64,000 bases of DNA from an uncultured Roseibium sp. (GCF_947496995.1 NZ_CANMFD010000007.1:1-64000), one strand, 5' to 3'. Positions 48,540 to 57,036 are shown, counted from the first letter of the stretch. The notes: generated from the sequence alone by a model not told the origin. Numbers and translations are program-made.

Positions 48540-49414
48540 TGGAATTCGTCGGCGACACTCCCGAGTTTGACAGGGGGCCTGAAAGCCCTTTTGCCTATGT
48601 GACGCTGGTGACCAACCGGGACTATGTGCTGGGGGCAACGGCGCTTTTGCGGTCGCTCAGGCGAACAGGCACAAGTGCGGATCTGGTGGTTCTGTTCACG
48701 CCCAGCGTCGACGCGCAGGATCTTGCCGCTCTGCAGCCTTTCAAGCCACGGCTCGGCCGCTGTGAGCGGCTGCCGACCTCGCCCGAATTCAACCTGCGCC
48801 ATGAACGCGGCCGCCTGCATGCGGCAGCCCCCTTCACCAAGGGCGGCAAACCGGTGTTTCACACGCCGCTCGACAATTTCGTGAAGCTGCGTCTCTGGCA
48901 ACTCGTCGAATACGAGAAGGTCGTGTTCATTGATGCCGATGCGCTGGTGCTGAAGAATTGCGACAAGCTGTTCGGCTATCCGGAATTCTGCGCGGCGCCG
49001 AATGTTTATGAAAGCCTGGCCGATTTTCATCGCATGAACAGCGGCGTTTTCACGGCCCGGCCGGACAGCGCCACCTTTGAGAAAATGCTGTCGCGCCTCG
49101 ACCAGCCGGATGTCTTCTGGCGGCGTACTGACCAGAGTTTTCTGGAGAGCTATTTCCCCGACTGGCACGGCCTGCCTGTCTGTTACAACATGCTGCAATA
49201 TGTCTGGTTCAACCTGCCGGATCTGTGGGACTGGAGCCAGATCCACATACTGCACTACCAGTATGAAAAACCCTGGCAGGCGGGACATGAGAAAGCGGAC
49301 CGCCTGAGGCCGCTGATTGACCTCTGGCAGGCTTATGCTTCCGGTGAGGGTATTCCCGGTGATCTCTCGCAGCTTCCCGGTCCCGGAGCCCTGGCGGACA
49401 AGCGGGCCTCCTGA
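48539..49414 (+). CDS. sqdD: Sulfolipid glycosyltransferase SqdD (GT8 family)
   Basis: A 291-aa glycogenin-like glycosyltransferase. The N-terminal AYVTLVTNRDYVLGATALLR and the metal-binding DAD (Asp132-Asp134 in VFIDADALVLK) mark GT8, with HHxxxKPW-like YQYEKPWQ near the end. In Rhodobacter and Sinorhizobium the second gene of sqdBDC encodes this enzyme, thought to transfer sulfoquinovose to diacylglycerol. The position matches. Confidence 0.9.
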   Translation: MEFVGDTPEFDRGPESPFAYVTLVTNRDYVLGATALLRSLRRTGTSADLVVLFTPSVDAQDLAALQPFKPRLGRCERLPTSPEFNLRHERGRLHAAAPFTKGGKPVFHTPLDNFVKLRLWQLVEYEKVVFIDADALVLKNCDKLFGYPEFCAAPNVYESLADFHRMNSGVFTARPDSATFEKMLSRLDQPDVFWRRTDQSFLESYFPDWHGLPVCYNMLQYVWFNLPDLWDWSQIHILHYQYEKPWQAGHEKADRLRPLIDLWQAYASGEGIPGDLSQLPGPGALADKRAS

Positions 49415-50308
49415 ATGCATGTCCTGATAACAGGAGCCGGCGGTACGGTCGGCCGCTTCATCACCCGGAAGATGCTTGCCGATGGGCATCATGTCACTGC
49501 TCTGGGCCGCAGGCCGCCGGAAGATCTGCCGACAGCGTTCAGCCGCTTCGATCTTGCCGATCCGATTCCGGAATTGCCGCAGGCGGATGCGCTGATCCAC
49601 TGCGCGCTTTCTCACGAACCCGGCAAATTCAGGGGTGGGGAGGGGAACGATCCCGACCGCTTCCTGCGCCTCAATGTCGAGGGAACGGCAATCCTGTTCA
49701 AGGCAGCGCGGCAGGTGGGCTGCACACAGGCCGTTTTTCTGTCGAGCCGCGCGGTTTACGGAGACCACCGCGCAGGTGAGCTGTTGCGGGAAACCGATCT
49801 GGCAACTCCCGACACGTTGTACGGGCAGGCGAAGCTGGCGGGGGAGGCGATCCTGGAAGGCTTAACAGGTTCGGAATTCAGAGGAACTGCGCTGCGGGTG
49901 ACCGGCGTCTACGGGCGTGTTCCGGGACTTGAAACGCACAAATGGTCCGGTTTGTTCAAGGCCTTCGTTTCCGGAGAAACGGTCGAACCGCGCAGGGCGA
50001 CGGAAGTGTGCGGCCAGGATCTTGCGGATGCGGTTTCAATCGTGCTGGCTGAGGGTACTCGGCAAACGTGCCGCCTGGCACAATTCGACGTCTTGAACGT
50101 GTCCGATCTGATCATTGACCGGCGGGAGCTGCTGGAAGAGCTCAAGACGCTGTGCGGATGCACCGGAACGCTGCCCGGTCCGGCAGAGGCCATGCCCGGT
50201 GTCATGGAGACGGCAAAGCTGCAGGCGCTCGGATGGAGGCCCGCAGGGCGGGACGGCTTGCGGGACTTTCTCAAGACCTGCTGCGCGGACCTTCAAGTGA
50301 CGAATTAG
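49415..50308 (+). CDS. sqdC: NAD-dependent epimerase/reductase-like protein SqdC
   Basis: A 297-aa extended [18 protein letters not shown] at the N-terminus binds NAD(P), and the catalytic Tyr/Lys occur in [12 protein letters not shown]. Third gene of the sqdBDC order, directly after sqdD with no gap. In Rhodobacter sqdC affects which sulfoquinovosyl product accumulates; its reaction is not known. Its 3' end overlaps lipB by 4 bp in convergent orientation. Confidence 0.85.
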   Translation: MHVLITGAGGTVGRFITRKMLADGHHVTALGRRPPEDLPTAFSRFDLADPIPELPQADALIHCALSHEPGKFRGGEGNDPDRFLRLNVEGTAILFKAARQVGCTQAVFLSSRAVYGDHRAGELLRETDLATPDTLYGQAKLAGEAILEGLTGSEFRGTALRVTGVYGRVPGLETHKWSGLFKAFVSGETVEPRRATEVCGQDLADAVSIVLAEGTRQTCRLAQFDVLNVSDLIIDRRELLEELKTLCGCTGTLPGPAEAMPGVMETAKLQALGWRPAGRDGLRDFLKTCCADLQVTN

Positions 50309-51048
50309 GTCGCGACCGGACCAAAGATCTTCTCAAATTCCGCGCGCAGCACGCTGTCGTTTTCGGCCAGGGTCACCGGAATGCCGAGATCCACCAGGCT
50401 GGTGACACCGTGCTCGCTCACGCCGCAGGGCACGATGCCGGAAAAATGCTCCAGGTCCGGTTCCACGTTGAAACTGATGCCGTGGAAGGTGACCCATTTG
50501 CGCAAGCGGATGCCGATTGCCGCGATCTTGTCTTCCACGTCCGCTCCGCGGTCCGGCCGCCGGACCCACACGCCGACCCGGTCTTCCCGGCGCTCACCCC
50601 TGACGTGATAGGTCCACAGCGAATTGATGAGCCAGGCCTCCAGGGCGGAGACGAAGGCGCGCACGTCCTGCCGGCGGCGCGTCAGATCCAGCATGACATA
50701 GGCAACCCGCTGGCCGGGACCGTGGTAGGTGTGTTGGCCGCCGCGTCCCGTGCGGTAGACCGGAAACCTGTCCGCCGCCACGAGATCGGCGTCATTGGCG
50801 CTTGTTCCGGCAGTGTAGAGCGGGGGGTGCTCCAGCAGCCAGACCTGTTCGCAGGCATCGCCCTTGATGATTCTTTCAACCCGCTCGTCCATCTCCGCGA
50901 GCGCCTGCGGGTAATCGACAGGCGCGTCGGAAATGCGCCATTCGACCGGCTGAGAACCCGGATCCGGCAGAAAACTAACGTTCAGGGCGTCCCGATCGGC
51001 AGGTGACATGTGGATGACACTTCTTTGTTTTTTGAGTTGGCTGGTCAT
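50305..51048 (-). CDS. lipB: Octanoyl-[acyl carrier protein]:protein N-octanoyltransferase
   Basis: LipB (247 aa) transfers octanoate from ACP to lipoyl domains, the first step of lipoate synthesis. Cys208 (GIVPCGV) and Lys184 (LRKWVTFHG) match the E. coli Cys169/Lys135 pair; [13 protein letters not shown] is the family signature. ATG 51048 starts it; ATG 51009 would remove 13 residues and is an alternative. Divergent from fliN. Confidence 0.94.
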   Translation of the reverse strand: MTSQLKKQRSVIHMSPADRDALNVSFLPDPGSQPVEWRISDAPVDYPQALAEMDERVERIIKGDACEQVWLLEHPPLYTAGTSANDADLVAADRFPVYRTGRGGQHTYHGPGQRVAYVMLDLTRRRQDVRAFVSALEAWLINSLWTYHVRGERREDRVGVWVRRPDRGADVEDKIAAIGIRLRKWVTFHGISFNVEPDLEHFSGIVPCGVSEHGVTSLVDLGIPVTLAENDSVLRAEFEKIFGPVAT

Positions 51049-51105
51049 GCCGTGGTATGGTCATGCCTTGGCGGCTTGCGCCATATTTAAGGATTCCGGC
51101 CTGCA

Positions 51106-51372
51106 ATGACCACCTTTGATGAGATCAATGTCGATATTTCCGTGGTGCTCGGCGAGTCCGAAATGCCGGTGCATCAGTTGCTGCGCATGGGCCGCGGCGC
51201 GGTGATCGATCTTGATGTCGCTGAAGACGCCGACGTGAAGATCTACGCCAATAACACGCTTGTCGCCAAGGGGCAGGTGGTGTTGCTGGGCGAGCGGATC
51301 GGTATCTCCATCACCGAGGTTCTGCTGCGTCCGCCGGAAATACGGCCGATGCGCACGGAGGGCCCGCTGTAA
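51106..51372 (+). CDS. fliN: Flagellar motor switch protein FliN (stand-alone SpoA domain)
   Basis: An 88-aa protein that is essentially one SpoA domain. VDISVVLGESEMPVHQLLRM and GQVVLLGERIGISITEVL are typical of FliN, which with FliM and FliG forms the C-ring rotor switch. It is away from any flagellar operon in this window. FliN/YscQ-C type domains also occur in type III secretion, but no such gene is near. Confidence 0.88.
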   Translation: MTTFDEINVDISVVLGESEMPVHQLLRMGRGAVIDLDVAEDADVKIYANNTLVAKGQVVLLGERIGISITEVLLRPPEIRPMRTEGPL

Positions 51373-51493
51373 CGGCCGGCCGAAGAAAAAGCATGTGCCT
51401 GTGCATTATTGCAAATTCGGCTCTTGCGCCCCCAAAATCCTTTTGCTACACGAGGCGCCTCGACGCTGACAGGCGCCGGGAACAATCGAATAT

Positions 51494-51580
51494 GCGGTCG
51501 TGGCGGAATTGGTAGACGCGCAGCGTTGAGGTCGCTGTGGGGTAAAACCCGTGGAAGTTCGAGTCTTCTCGACCGCACCA
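51494..51580 (+). tRNA. tRNA-Leu (anticodon GAG)
   Basis: A class II tRNA of 87 nt. The acceptor arms GCGGTCG (51494-51500) and CGACCGC (51570-51576) pair, and GGTAGACGC lies in the D-arm. The anticodon stem CAGCG/CGCTG holds the loop TTGAGGT, with GAG at 51528-51530. A long variable arm and GTTCGAGTC in the T-arm follow. The ACCA end (51577-51580) is encoded. Confidence 0.96.
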
Positions 51581-51604
51581 TTCGAACGGCAACTCAGTTG
51601 CTTC

Positions 51605-51631
51605 AAAAGGCCGCCTTCGGGCGGCCTTTTT
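51605..51631 (+). terminator. Intrinsic terminator of tRNA-Leu
   Basis: AAAAGGCCGCC (51605-51615) pairs with GGCGGCCTTTT (51620-51630) around a TTCG tetraloop, ending in a T-tract. Confidence 0.92.
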
Positions 51632-51778
51632 GATTCACCGGAGTGCATCTGCATCATGCTCATCGTTGTCGCAGATGACGGAAGCCGCTTTTCTGACCAG
51701 CCGGTGTGTGGTTACCTGCGCTTCTTGAAGTGGCCGTCGGGACCGTTCCGGTGACGCGCAGTGCGGGGAAAGTATCAG

Positions 51779-52360
51779 GTGTTCAAAGCTCAATCAGTTC
51801 TAGTCGGTTGCCTTTTCTCCGTCCTTGTTCCGATTCAATTTTCGGCGAGTGCTTTGGCCCAGGACGCCATGATCCCGCCCAAAGCTGTGGCGGGTGTTGC
51901 GACGGTTCCGGTGGACGGGGATATCAACCGCTACCGGGCGGTTCTCGTTGAAACGCAGGAAGGCGCGGATTTCTATATCTATACCGATGCGGGCAACGGC
52001 TGGGAGCAGGCTGTCCATGCCCGGGACATCGTCTGGCGGGGCGGCATGTACGGGCAGGAGCCGTGGATGGAAGTCAGCGAGCACGGCTCTCTCAAGATCT
52101 ATTCGGAAAACTCCGCCATCGGCCGGAACCGCTGGGAGCAGGTGCTGACCATCGCCTATCGCCGCGGTGTGTTCGTGGTGGCCGGATATACCTATTCCCA
52201 CTACGACACCCTTGACCCGGATGCCTCGGGCCAGTGCGACGTCAATCTTCTGACCGGCAAGGGGATCCAGGACGGCAAGACCTTCAGGACCTCACTGAAA
52301 ACCGTGGCGGTTGCGGACTGGACCATGGATACGCGGCCGCCGGAATGTGCGCTCGAATAG
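51779..52360 (+). CDS. Predicted secreted protein, function unknown
   Basis: A 193-aa protein with a signal peptide (about residues 1-28, ending SALAQDA). I take GTG 51779 because GGGGA lies 9 bp upstream; GTG 51761 is an alternative. The mature part has aromatic-rich repeats (DIVWRGGMYGQEPWME, GVFVVAGYTYSHYD) and Cys in GQCDVN and PPECAL that could form one disulfide. Proteins of this type are common as orphans in alphaproteobacteria; no domain is recognised. Confidence 0.68.
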   Translation: MFKAQSVLVGCLFSVLVPIQFSASALAQDAMIPPKAVAGVATVPVDGDINRYRAVLVETQEGADFYIYTDAGNGWEQAVHARDIVWRGGMYGQEPWMEVSEHGSLKIYSENSAIGRNRWEQVLTIAYRRGVFVVAGYTYSHYDTLDPDASGQCDVNLLTGKGIQDGKTFRTSLKTVAVADWTMDTRPPECALE

Positions 52361-52415
52361 CCTGACGGTCCGCGTCAAGCTTCCTGAAATCCAGTCACGT
52401 CCATCAGACAGGCAC

Positions 52416-52754
52416 ATGAAACAGATCCTACGGAGATACAGGCGCGAGACCTATGTTTGTGCCGTGCTGGCTGCCGTGCTGACGGCTTTTCCTGTGGTGG
52501 CCCAATCGTTTTCCACGAACCCGGCCAATTTTCCCGGAATGACCTGCCAGCAGCTCTGGTACATTGAGCAGCAGCTCCTGTCCGAGGGGCGGGTGTGTCT
52601 TCAGAGTGAACGGGCCCGGCGGGCGTTCCGGCGGGCGTTCCGGCGGGCGGATCGCTGTATTTCTTCCGATGAGACTATCCTGCCTAAAAAAGCACTCGAC
52701 TATCTGCTTCAGCTTCGAAGCGCGGCCCGGAACAAGGGGTGCGTGGGCTTTTAG
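52416..52754 (+). CDS. Secreted YARHG-like protein with internal tandem repeat
   Basis: A 112-aa protein with a signal peptide (about 1-30, ending PVVAQSF). The mature part MTCQQLWYIEQQLLSEGRVC...RCISSDE...GC resembles the short YARHG-type cysteine proteins of alphaproteobacteria. ATG 52416 starts it; the frame continues upstream inside the previous gene. Residues 68-77 are the repeat RAFRRAFRRA, encoded by a 12-bp DNA repeat at 52,618-52,649. Its 3' end overlaps the next gene on the opposite strand by 71 bp. Confidence 0.62.
   Translation: MKQILRRYRRETYVCAVLAAVLTAFPVVAQSFSTNPANFPGMTCQQLWYIEQQLLSEGRVCLQSERARRAFRRAFRRADRCISSDETILPKKALDYLLQLRSAARNKGCVGF
52618..52649 (+). repeat. 12-bp tandem repeat within a secreted-protein gene
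   Basis: GGCGGGCGTTCC occurs at 52618-52629 and 52630-52641 and continues as GGCGGGCG to 52649, adding RAFR units in frame. Confidence 0.8.
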
Positions 52755-52995
52755 GTGTTTGGCCCCGGCATTTGATGGTGTAGTCTTTAACAATGGCGCG
52801 AAATTCGGCGTTTGCATCAGCAGTAAGCGCAGCTTCACCGATGCTATCTCCCGTACGCGCGATGGTCCTCGATCGATCCGCGGCATCAATTAAGCTGCCC
52901 GCCGCATCGTCATACCCACCTTCTTTCAAGTATCTGGCCGTGACACTGAATTGGTCAGCCAATTCACGAAACAAAACCACAAATGATGAGCTCAT
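52684..52995 (-). CDS. Hypothetical protein (103 aa), orphan
   Basis: Reads MSSSFVVLFRELADQFSVTA and continues as a mostly helical, charged, soluble protein with no signal peptide. AGGTGA lies 6 bp before the ATG, a good ribosome site. It follows the AT-rich membrane-protein gene by 30 bp on the same strand, so the two probably form a transcript. I recognise no family. The last 70 bp overlap the secreted-protein gene on the + strand, so one of the two 3' ends may be a chance extension. Confidence 0.5.
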   Translation of the reverse strand: MSSSFVVLFRELADQFSVTARYLKEGGYDDAAGSLIDAADRSRTIARTGDSIGEAALTADANAEFRAIVKDYTIKCRGQTPKSPRTPCSGPRFEAEADSRVLF

Positions 52996-53025
52996 TTTTC
53001 ACCTATGAGTGTTGCAGGTGGACAT

Positions 53026-53688
53026 TCAAGATGCCAGGCGTTTAATCAGCAACCAGGCTGGGATCGACGTAAGCAGTATCAATTGGGACGAGAGAGAGAT
53101 CCCAAGTATTCCACGAAAAGAAATCCAGCCACTTCGATGTGAGAACAAGAAATCTGTGTAAAAAAATGCATTTAAAATGAAAACAAACGAGACAAGCAAC
53201 AATAACCCCAAAAAGCTAGCAGATTTGCTGTTTTTTTCATTTCTCACTTGTATTTCTTCAACTGACTTTCTAATTTTATCAAAATTTCTTAAGTAATAAG
53301 AAAGGTAAATCGTGATAGAAAAGGCAGATGTATAGTAAACTATATTTAATATTAGAGCAAAATAGAGCTTTTTATCAGTGTCAGCATTTTCAATGGCGGC
53401 GCTGGAGAAAGTTATATTTAGCAACTGAAGCGACGTTAGCGACAGAAAAAGCTTCTTCAATTCATTTAATGGGATCGTATTTACTGAAATATACGCAACT
53501 GACATCGGTACGATGATTGAAAGCAGTAGAGGTTTGCCGATATGAAGGGCATCGGCGCGCGGAGTGGAGCTGTCTCTAAGACACATCTGTACGATTAATA
53601 GCCCAATCAGCATTAACGACGCTGGACCAAGCATCAAAAATAATACTGCACTGAATATAGAAAATAAGATTGATTTCGTTGCGTTCAT
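53026..53688 (-). CDS. AT-rich multi-pass membrane protein, orphan
   Basis: A 220-aa protein with about five or six hydrophobic helices (for example LFSIFSAVLFLMLGP, LLLSIIVPMSVAYISV, LYFALILNIVYYTSAF and LGLLLLVSFVFILNAFFY). One charged loop, NFDKIRKSVEEIQVRNEK, separates helices 4 and 5. The gene is about 35-40% GC by eye, against about 60% around it, and uses AT-ending codons, which points to acquisition. No domain is recognised. The ribosome site is weak. It is upstream of the 103-aa orphan. Confidence 0.65.
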   Translation of the reverse strand: MNATKSILFSIFSAVLFLMLGPASLMLIGLLIVQMCLRDSSTPRADALHIGKPLLLSIIVPMSVAYISVNTIPLNELKKLFLSLTSLQLLNITFSSAAIENADTDKKLYFALILNIVYYTSAFSITIYLSYYLRNFDKIRKSVEEIQVRNEKNSKSASFLGLLLLVSFVFILNAFFYTDFLFSHRSGWISFRGILGISLSSQLILLTSIPAWLLIKRLAS

Positions 53689-54036
53689 CTTATGTATCTC
53701 TGTCTAATTTATTTGCATTTATTGCAATCAATGTTGATTTCCCTGACAAAATATTTTCATGAATTTTGCTCTATCTAATAGTGCGACTTGTGATTATTGC
53801 GAAGCGCTTAAATCTTTCAGGCAGTGTCTTGGTATTAGGTGTTTAGTCAATCGCAATTCGGGCCTTTCGGCAAATGGCCGGCGCGCCACGCGCATTTCGT
53901 ATTTCGATTGCAAGTCCTGTGGACCGGCTCCGCTTTTCCTGTGGCGCTTTTACCTGCCAGACGCTAGTTCTGGTCACGACATGCCGGCTCCCGTTTCGCC
54001 GGTGAAGATAAACGCGCACAGAAGGGGGAGCACCGT
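53689..54036. other. 348-bp leader region before mgtE (copy 2)
   Basis: The first 120 bp are AT-rich and probably contain the promoter of the orphan pair; the rest is GC-rich like the flanks. A 93-codon frame at 53,759 spans this composition shift without family features and is not called. No known Mg2+ riboswitch is recognised. Confidence 0.4.
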
Positions 54037-55452
54037 ATGAGTGATGCAGCCGAGCTTGATGTTTCAGCCTCTCCCGAACCGGTGATTCCGGTGCGCGACG
54101 AGGAAGATCATCTCAATCCGGATTTCATTGCCGCCGTTGAAACGGCGATCAGGGCGAATGACCAGTTCGGCCTGAGGGCGCTTGCCGCTGACCTGCACGA
54201 GGCCGATACCGGGGATCTGCTCGAGACCATCAATCCGGATGAGCGCGCCGCCTTCATCCGGCTTTTGGGCGAGGATTTCGACTATACCGCCCTGACCGAA
54301 ATGGACGAGGCGACCCGCCTGCAGGTTCTGGAGGACCTGCCGACGGAGGCCATCGCCGAAGGCCTCGGCGAACTCGATTCCGACGATGCTGTCTACATCC
54401 TGGAGGATATGGACGAGGAGGATCAGGCCGCGATCCTGGACGAGCTGCCCTATGCGGACCGGGCACAGCTCCAGAAAGCGCTGGATTATCCCGAAGAAAG
54501 CGCCGGACGGCGCATGCAGAGCGAGTTTATCGCCGTGGCGCAGTTCTGGACGGTTGGCCAGACAATCGACTACATGCGCGAGGCGCGCGACCTTCCGGAC
54601 AGTTTCTACGAGATTTATGTCGTCGATCCAGCCTTCAAGCTGCTCGGATCGGTGCATCTGGACAAGATCCTGCGCACCAAACGCAGGGAAAAGGTCACCT
54701 CCATCATGGAGGAAACCCGGCAGGCGGTTCTGGCAACCGAGGACCAGGAGGAAGTGGCCCGCCGGTTCGAGCGCTACAACCTCGTCTCCTCCGCCGTGGT
54801 TGACGAGAATGAACGTCTTGTCGGTGTCCTGACCGTCGATGACATCGTCGATGTCATCCAGGAGGAAGCGGAAGAAGATCTGCGTGCGCTGGCCGGGGTC
54901 GGCGACGAGGAAATCTCCGACACTGTGATGACCATCGCGCGTTCGCGGTTTGCCTGGCTTGTGGTCAATCTGGGCACGGCGATCCTGGCTTCCGTGGTGA
55001 TTGCGCTCTTCGAGGAAACCATCGAGGCGATGGTTGCGCTCGCCGTCCTGATGCCGATCGTGGCGTCGATGGGGGGAAATGCCGGTACGCAGACGATGAC
55101 CGTCGCCGTGCGCGGGATCGCGACCCAGGAACTGGGAACCCGCAACATGATGCGGGTGCTGAACCGCGAAATCCTGGTGAGCGCGCTCAACGGCGTCGCG
55201 CTCGCCTTGCTGATCGGACTGACCGCCTGGCTGTGGTTCTCCAGTCCGGGGCTCGGCGTGGTGATCGGCGGGGCGATCATCATCAACATGCTGTTTGCCG
55301 GTCTTTCCGGCCTGCTGATCCCGATTGCGCTCGACCGGCTCAATGTCGATCCGGCAATCGCCTCCAGCGTTTTCGTGACGACAGTCACCGACGTCGTCGG
55401 CTTCTTTGCCTTTCTCGGCATCGCCGCGCTCTGGTTCGGCCTGCCGCTGTAG
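54037..55452 (+). CDS. mgtE: Magnesium transporter MgtE (copy 2)
   Basis: A 471-aa MgtE-family Mg2+ channel with the acidic N-terminal domain (LDSDDAVYILEDMDEEDQAA), CBS domains (about residues 150-270) and five membrane helices. The pore segment MPIVASMGGNAGTQTMTVAV matches the canonical GGNAGTQ better than copy 1 (AGNAGLQ). GGGGGAG precedes the ATG. It stands alone on the + strand. Confidence 0.93.
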   Translation: MSDAAELDVSASPEPVIPVRDEEDHLNPDFIAAVETAIRANDQFGLRALAADLHEADTGDLLETINPDERAAFIRLLGEDFDYTALTEMDEATRLQVLEDLPTEAIAEGLGELDSDDAVYILEDMDEEDQAAILDELPYADRAQLQKALDYPEESAGRRMQSEFIAVAQFWTVGQTIDYMREARDLPDSFYEIYVVDPAFKLLGSVHLDKILRTKRREKVTSIMEETRQAVLATEDQEEVARRFERYNLVSSAVVDENERLVGVLTVDDIVDVIQEEAEEDLRALAGVGDEEISDTVMTIARSRFAWLVVNLGTAILASVVIALFEETIEAMVALAVLMPIVASMGGNAGTQTMTVAVRGIATQELGTRNMMRVLNREILVSALNGVALALLIGLTAWLWFSSPGLGVVIGGAIIINMLFAGLSGLLIPIALDRLNVDPAIASSVFVTTVTDVVGFFAFLGIAALWFGLPL

Positions 55453-55481
55453 CGAAATCCTGCCTTGATGTAGGGTGGATG

Positions 55482-55505
55482 CCTGAACGGCGGGTGCCGC
55501 TCAGG
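55482..55505. terminator. Hairpin between convergent mgtE and ohrR
   Basis: CCTGAACGGC (55482-55491) pairs with GCCGCTCAGG (55496-55505) in 9 of 10 positions. It lies at the convergent gene ends and overlaps the ohrR stop, so it may serve both strands. No T-tract. Confidence 0.35.
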
Positions 55506-56217
55506 AGCCGGTGTCGGCCTTGCGCAGATTATCGCGCAGTTTGATGATCCTGTCCTGAAGCTCCATGACCTCTTCAAGCTCGAGGCCGGCGGAGGACAGG
55601 ATGCAGCTGCTGAAATGCTGTGTCTTTTTCTGCAGGGCGCGTCCCTTGCGGGTCAGCTTGAGGATCACCTGGCGCTCGTCCTTGATGTTGCGCGTGCGCG
55701 TGATCAGGCCCATGGCTTCCAGCCGCTTCAGAAGCGGGGTCAGCGTGTTGGTGTCGAGCTGCAGCTTTGCGGTGATCGTGCCCACCGGCACATTGCTGGT
55801 CTCCCACAGGACGGTCATGGCCAGGAATTGCGGGTAGGTGAGACCGATCTCCTTCAGGAGATCCTTGTAGACGCCGTGCATGGCATGGTTGGCGGAATAA
55901 AGCGCGAAACACAGGAACTTGTCGAGCGGCAGATGATCGTTCGCGACCTCGGAAGGGTCGGGGATCGGCTTGTCCGCGGGAGGTTCCGGTAAAACAGCTG
56001 CACCGGCATCTGTCTCGGCAGGCGGCGTCTCCGCCCCGGCCGTCCGCTCCGGCTTCTCCGCCGACCTGGTTCCGCTTTTGGCAGAGGCCTTCTTACGCGG
56101 CTTTTTTTCGGACGTTTCAGCCTTGGCAGGCTTGTCTTTTTTCGGTTTTTTCTGCTCCTCGGGCGCGGTTATTCCGATCGCGTCCAGAAGAGACATCTGC
56201 TCTGTCGTCTGGGTCAT
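55501..56217 (-). CDS. ohrR: OhrR organic-hydroperoxide sensor (MarR family) with long N-terminal extension
   Basis: A 238-aa repressor. The C-terminal 140 residues are a MarR winged helix; the redox Cys is Cys103 in LDKFLCFALYS, matching OhrR Cys15. GLTYPQFLAMTVLWE and the wing TRTRNIKDERQV are typical. ATG 56217 follows AGAAGG. Residues 1 to about 95 are an Ala/Lys/Pro-rich extension absent in normal OhrR (about 145 aa). It is divergent from ohr across a region with two operators, the classic OhrR arrangement. Organic peroxides oxidise Cys103 and release DNA. Confidence 0.92.
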   Translation of the reverse strand: MTQTTEQMSLLDAIGITAPEEQKKPKKDKPAKAETSEKKPRKKASAKSGTRSAEKPERTAGAETPPAETDAGAAVLPEPPADKPIPDPSEVANDHLPLDKFLCFALYSANHAMHGVYKDLLKEIGLTYPQFLAMTVLWETSNVPVGTITAKLQLDTNTLTPLLKRLEAMGLITRTRNIKDERQVILKLTRKGRALQKKTQHFSSCILSSAGLELEEVMELQDRIIKLRDNLRKADTGS

Positions 56218-56231
56218 GCGCCTTCTTATAA

Positions 56232-56243
56232 ATCGTGCACGAT
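56232..56243. promoter_or_regulatory. OhrR operator candidate 1 (near ohrR)
   Basis: The perfect 12-bp palindrome ATCGTGCACGAT lies 15 bp upstream of the ohrR start and is repeated exactly at 56296-56307. Confidence 0.75.
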
Positions 56244-56295
56244 ATGATCGCAAGTTCTTGACGTTCTTGCGAGCGCACCATATGTGAATAAATGT

Positions 56296-56307
56296 ATCGT
56301 GCACGAT
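56296..56307. promoter_or_regulatory. OhrR operator candidate 2 (near ohr)
   Basis: A second exact ATCGTGCACGAT, just before the ohr promoter -10 (TATAAT, 56322-56327). A further half-like CTTGTGCGAT lies at 56313. The site would block polymerase at ohr. Confidence 0.75.
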
Positions 56308-56321
56308 TAAAACTTGTGCGA

Positions 56322-56327
56322 TATAAT
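56322..56327 (+). promoter_or_regulatory. Probable -10 element of the ohr promoter
   Basis: A consensus TATAAT 66 bp before the ohr start; the -35 is weak and would overlap operator 2. Confidence 0.5.
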
Positions 56328-56392
56328 TATGAAACTTCTGCAATCGCTTTGCAGTGACCCCTTGGTCGGAATGGAAATGAAGGAGAATTCAG

Positions 56393-56818
56393 ATGGCTGT
56401 AGATGTAAAATACGAAACAAAGGCCCGGGCGACCGGCGGACGCGATGGCACGGCGGAAACCCTGAGCGGTTCCTTTAGCGTCAAGCTGGCGACACCGAAG
56501 GAACTGGGCGGTTCCGGCGGGGAGGGCAACAACCCGGAAGAACTGTTCGCCGCCGGCTATGCCGCCTGCTTTATCGGTGCCATGAAATTCGTTGGCGGTC
56601 AGGAAAAAATCGCCGTCCCGGCAGACACTTCGATCACCTCGACTGTGGGTATCGGGCCGCGTTCGGAAGGCGGTTTCGGTCTGGCTGTCGCGCTGGAAAT
56701 TTCCTTGCCTGGCCTCGACAGGGCGGTTGCCGAGGACCTTGTCGCCAAGGCACATCAGGTCTGCCCGTATTCCAACGCCACCCGCAACAACATCGACGTC
56801 AAGCTGACGGTGGTCTGA
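56393..56818 (+). CDS. ohr: Organic hydroperoxide resistance protein Ohr
   Basis: A 141-aa Cys-based peroxidase of the OsmC/Ohr family. The reactive pair is Cys59 (GYAACFIGAM) and Cys124 (HQVCPYSNATR). LATPKELGG and NNPEELFAAGYAACF are family motifs. AAGGAG lies upstream. It reduces lipid and organic hydroperoxides using lipoylated proteins, which links it to the lipB product present in this window. Confidence 0.95.
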   Translation: MAVDVKYETKARATGGRDGTAETLSGSFSVKLATPKELGGSGGEGNNPEELFAAGYAACFIGAMKFVGGQEKIAVPADTSITSTVGIGPRSEGGFGLAVALEISLPGLDRAVAEDLVAKAHQVCPYSNATRNNIDVKLTVV

Positions 56819-56874
56819 CGGCCTTGGGTCCAGGTCAAGGCAGACTGCCGCCCTGACCTGACGACTTTCGAATT

Positions 56875-56899
56875 CGCCCCGCAATCTGCGGGGCGATTT
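56875..56899 (+). terminator. Intrinsic terminator of ohr
   Basis: CGCCCCGC (56875-56882) pairs with GCGGGGCG (56888-56895), then ATTT. Confidence 0.7.
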
Positions 56900-57036
56900 C
56901 GGTTTTGCGGAGCACGACAGATCAAGACACAGGACCGGCAAAGATGCAGGGCGCGGCAGTGCTGCGGTTCGTCTTTCCCGCTCTATCGGGTAAAGTGATC
57001 TGAATCGACACGCATGGTCTTCAGGAGCCTTGAATA

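Noticed and set aside
51494..54036. An att duplication of the tRNA-Leu 3' end marking an island
   Set aside because: No second copy of the T-arm/acceptor sequence is seen in the window and no integrase gene is present.
53759..54040. A 93-codon frame before mgtE copy 2
   Set aside because: It crosses an AT-rich/GC-rich boundary, has no ribosome site and overlaps the mgtE start; it looks like chance.
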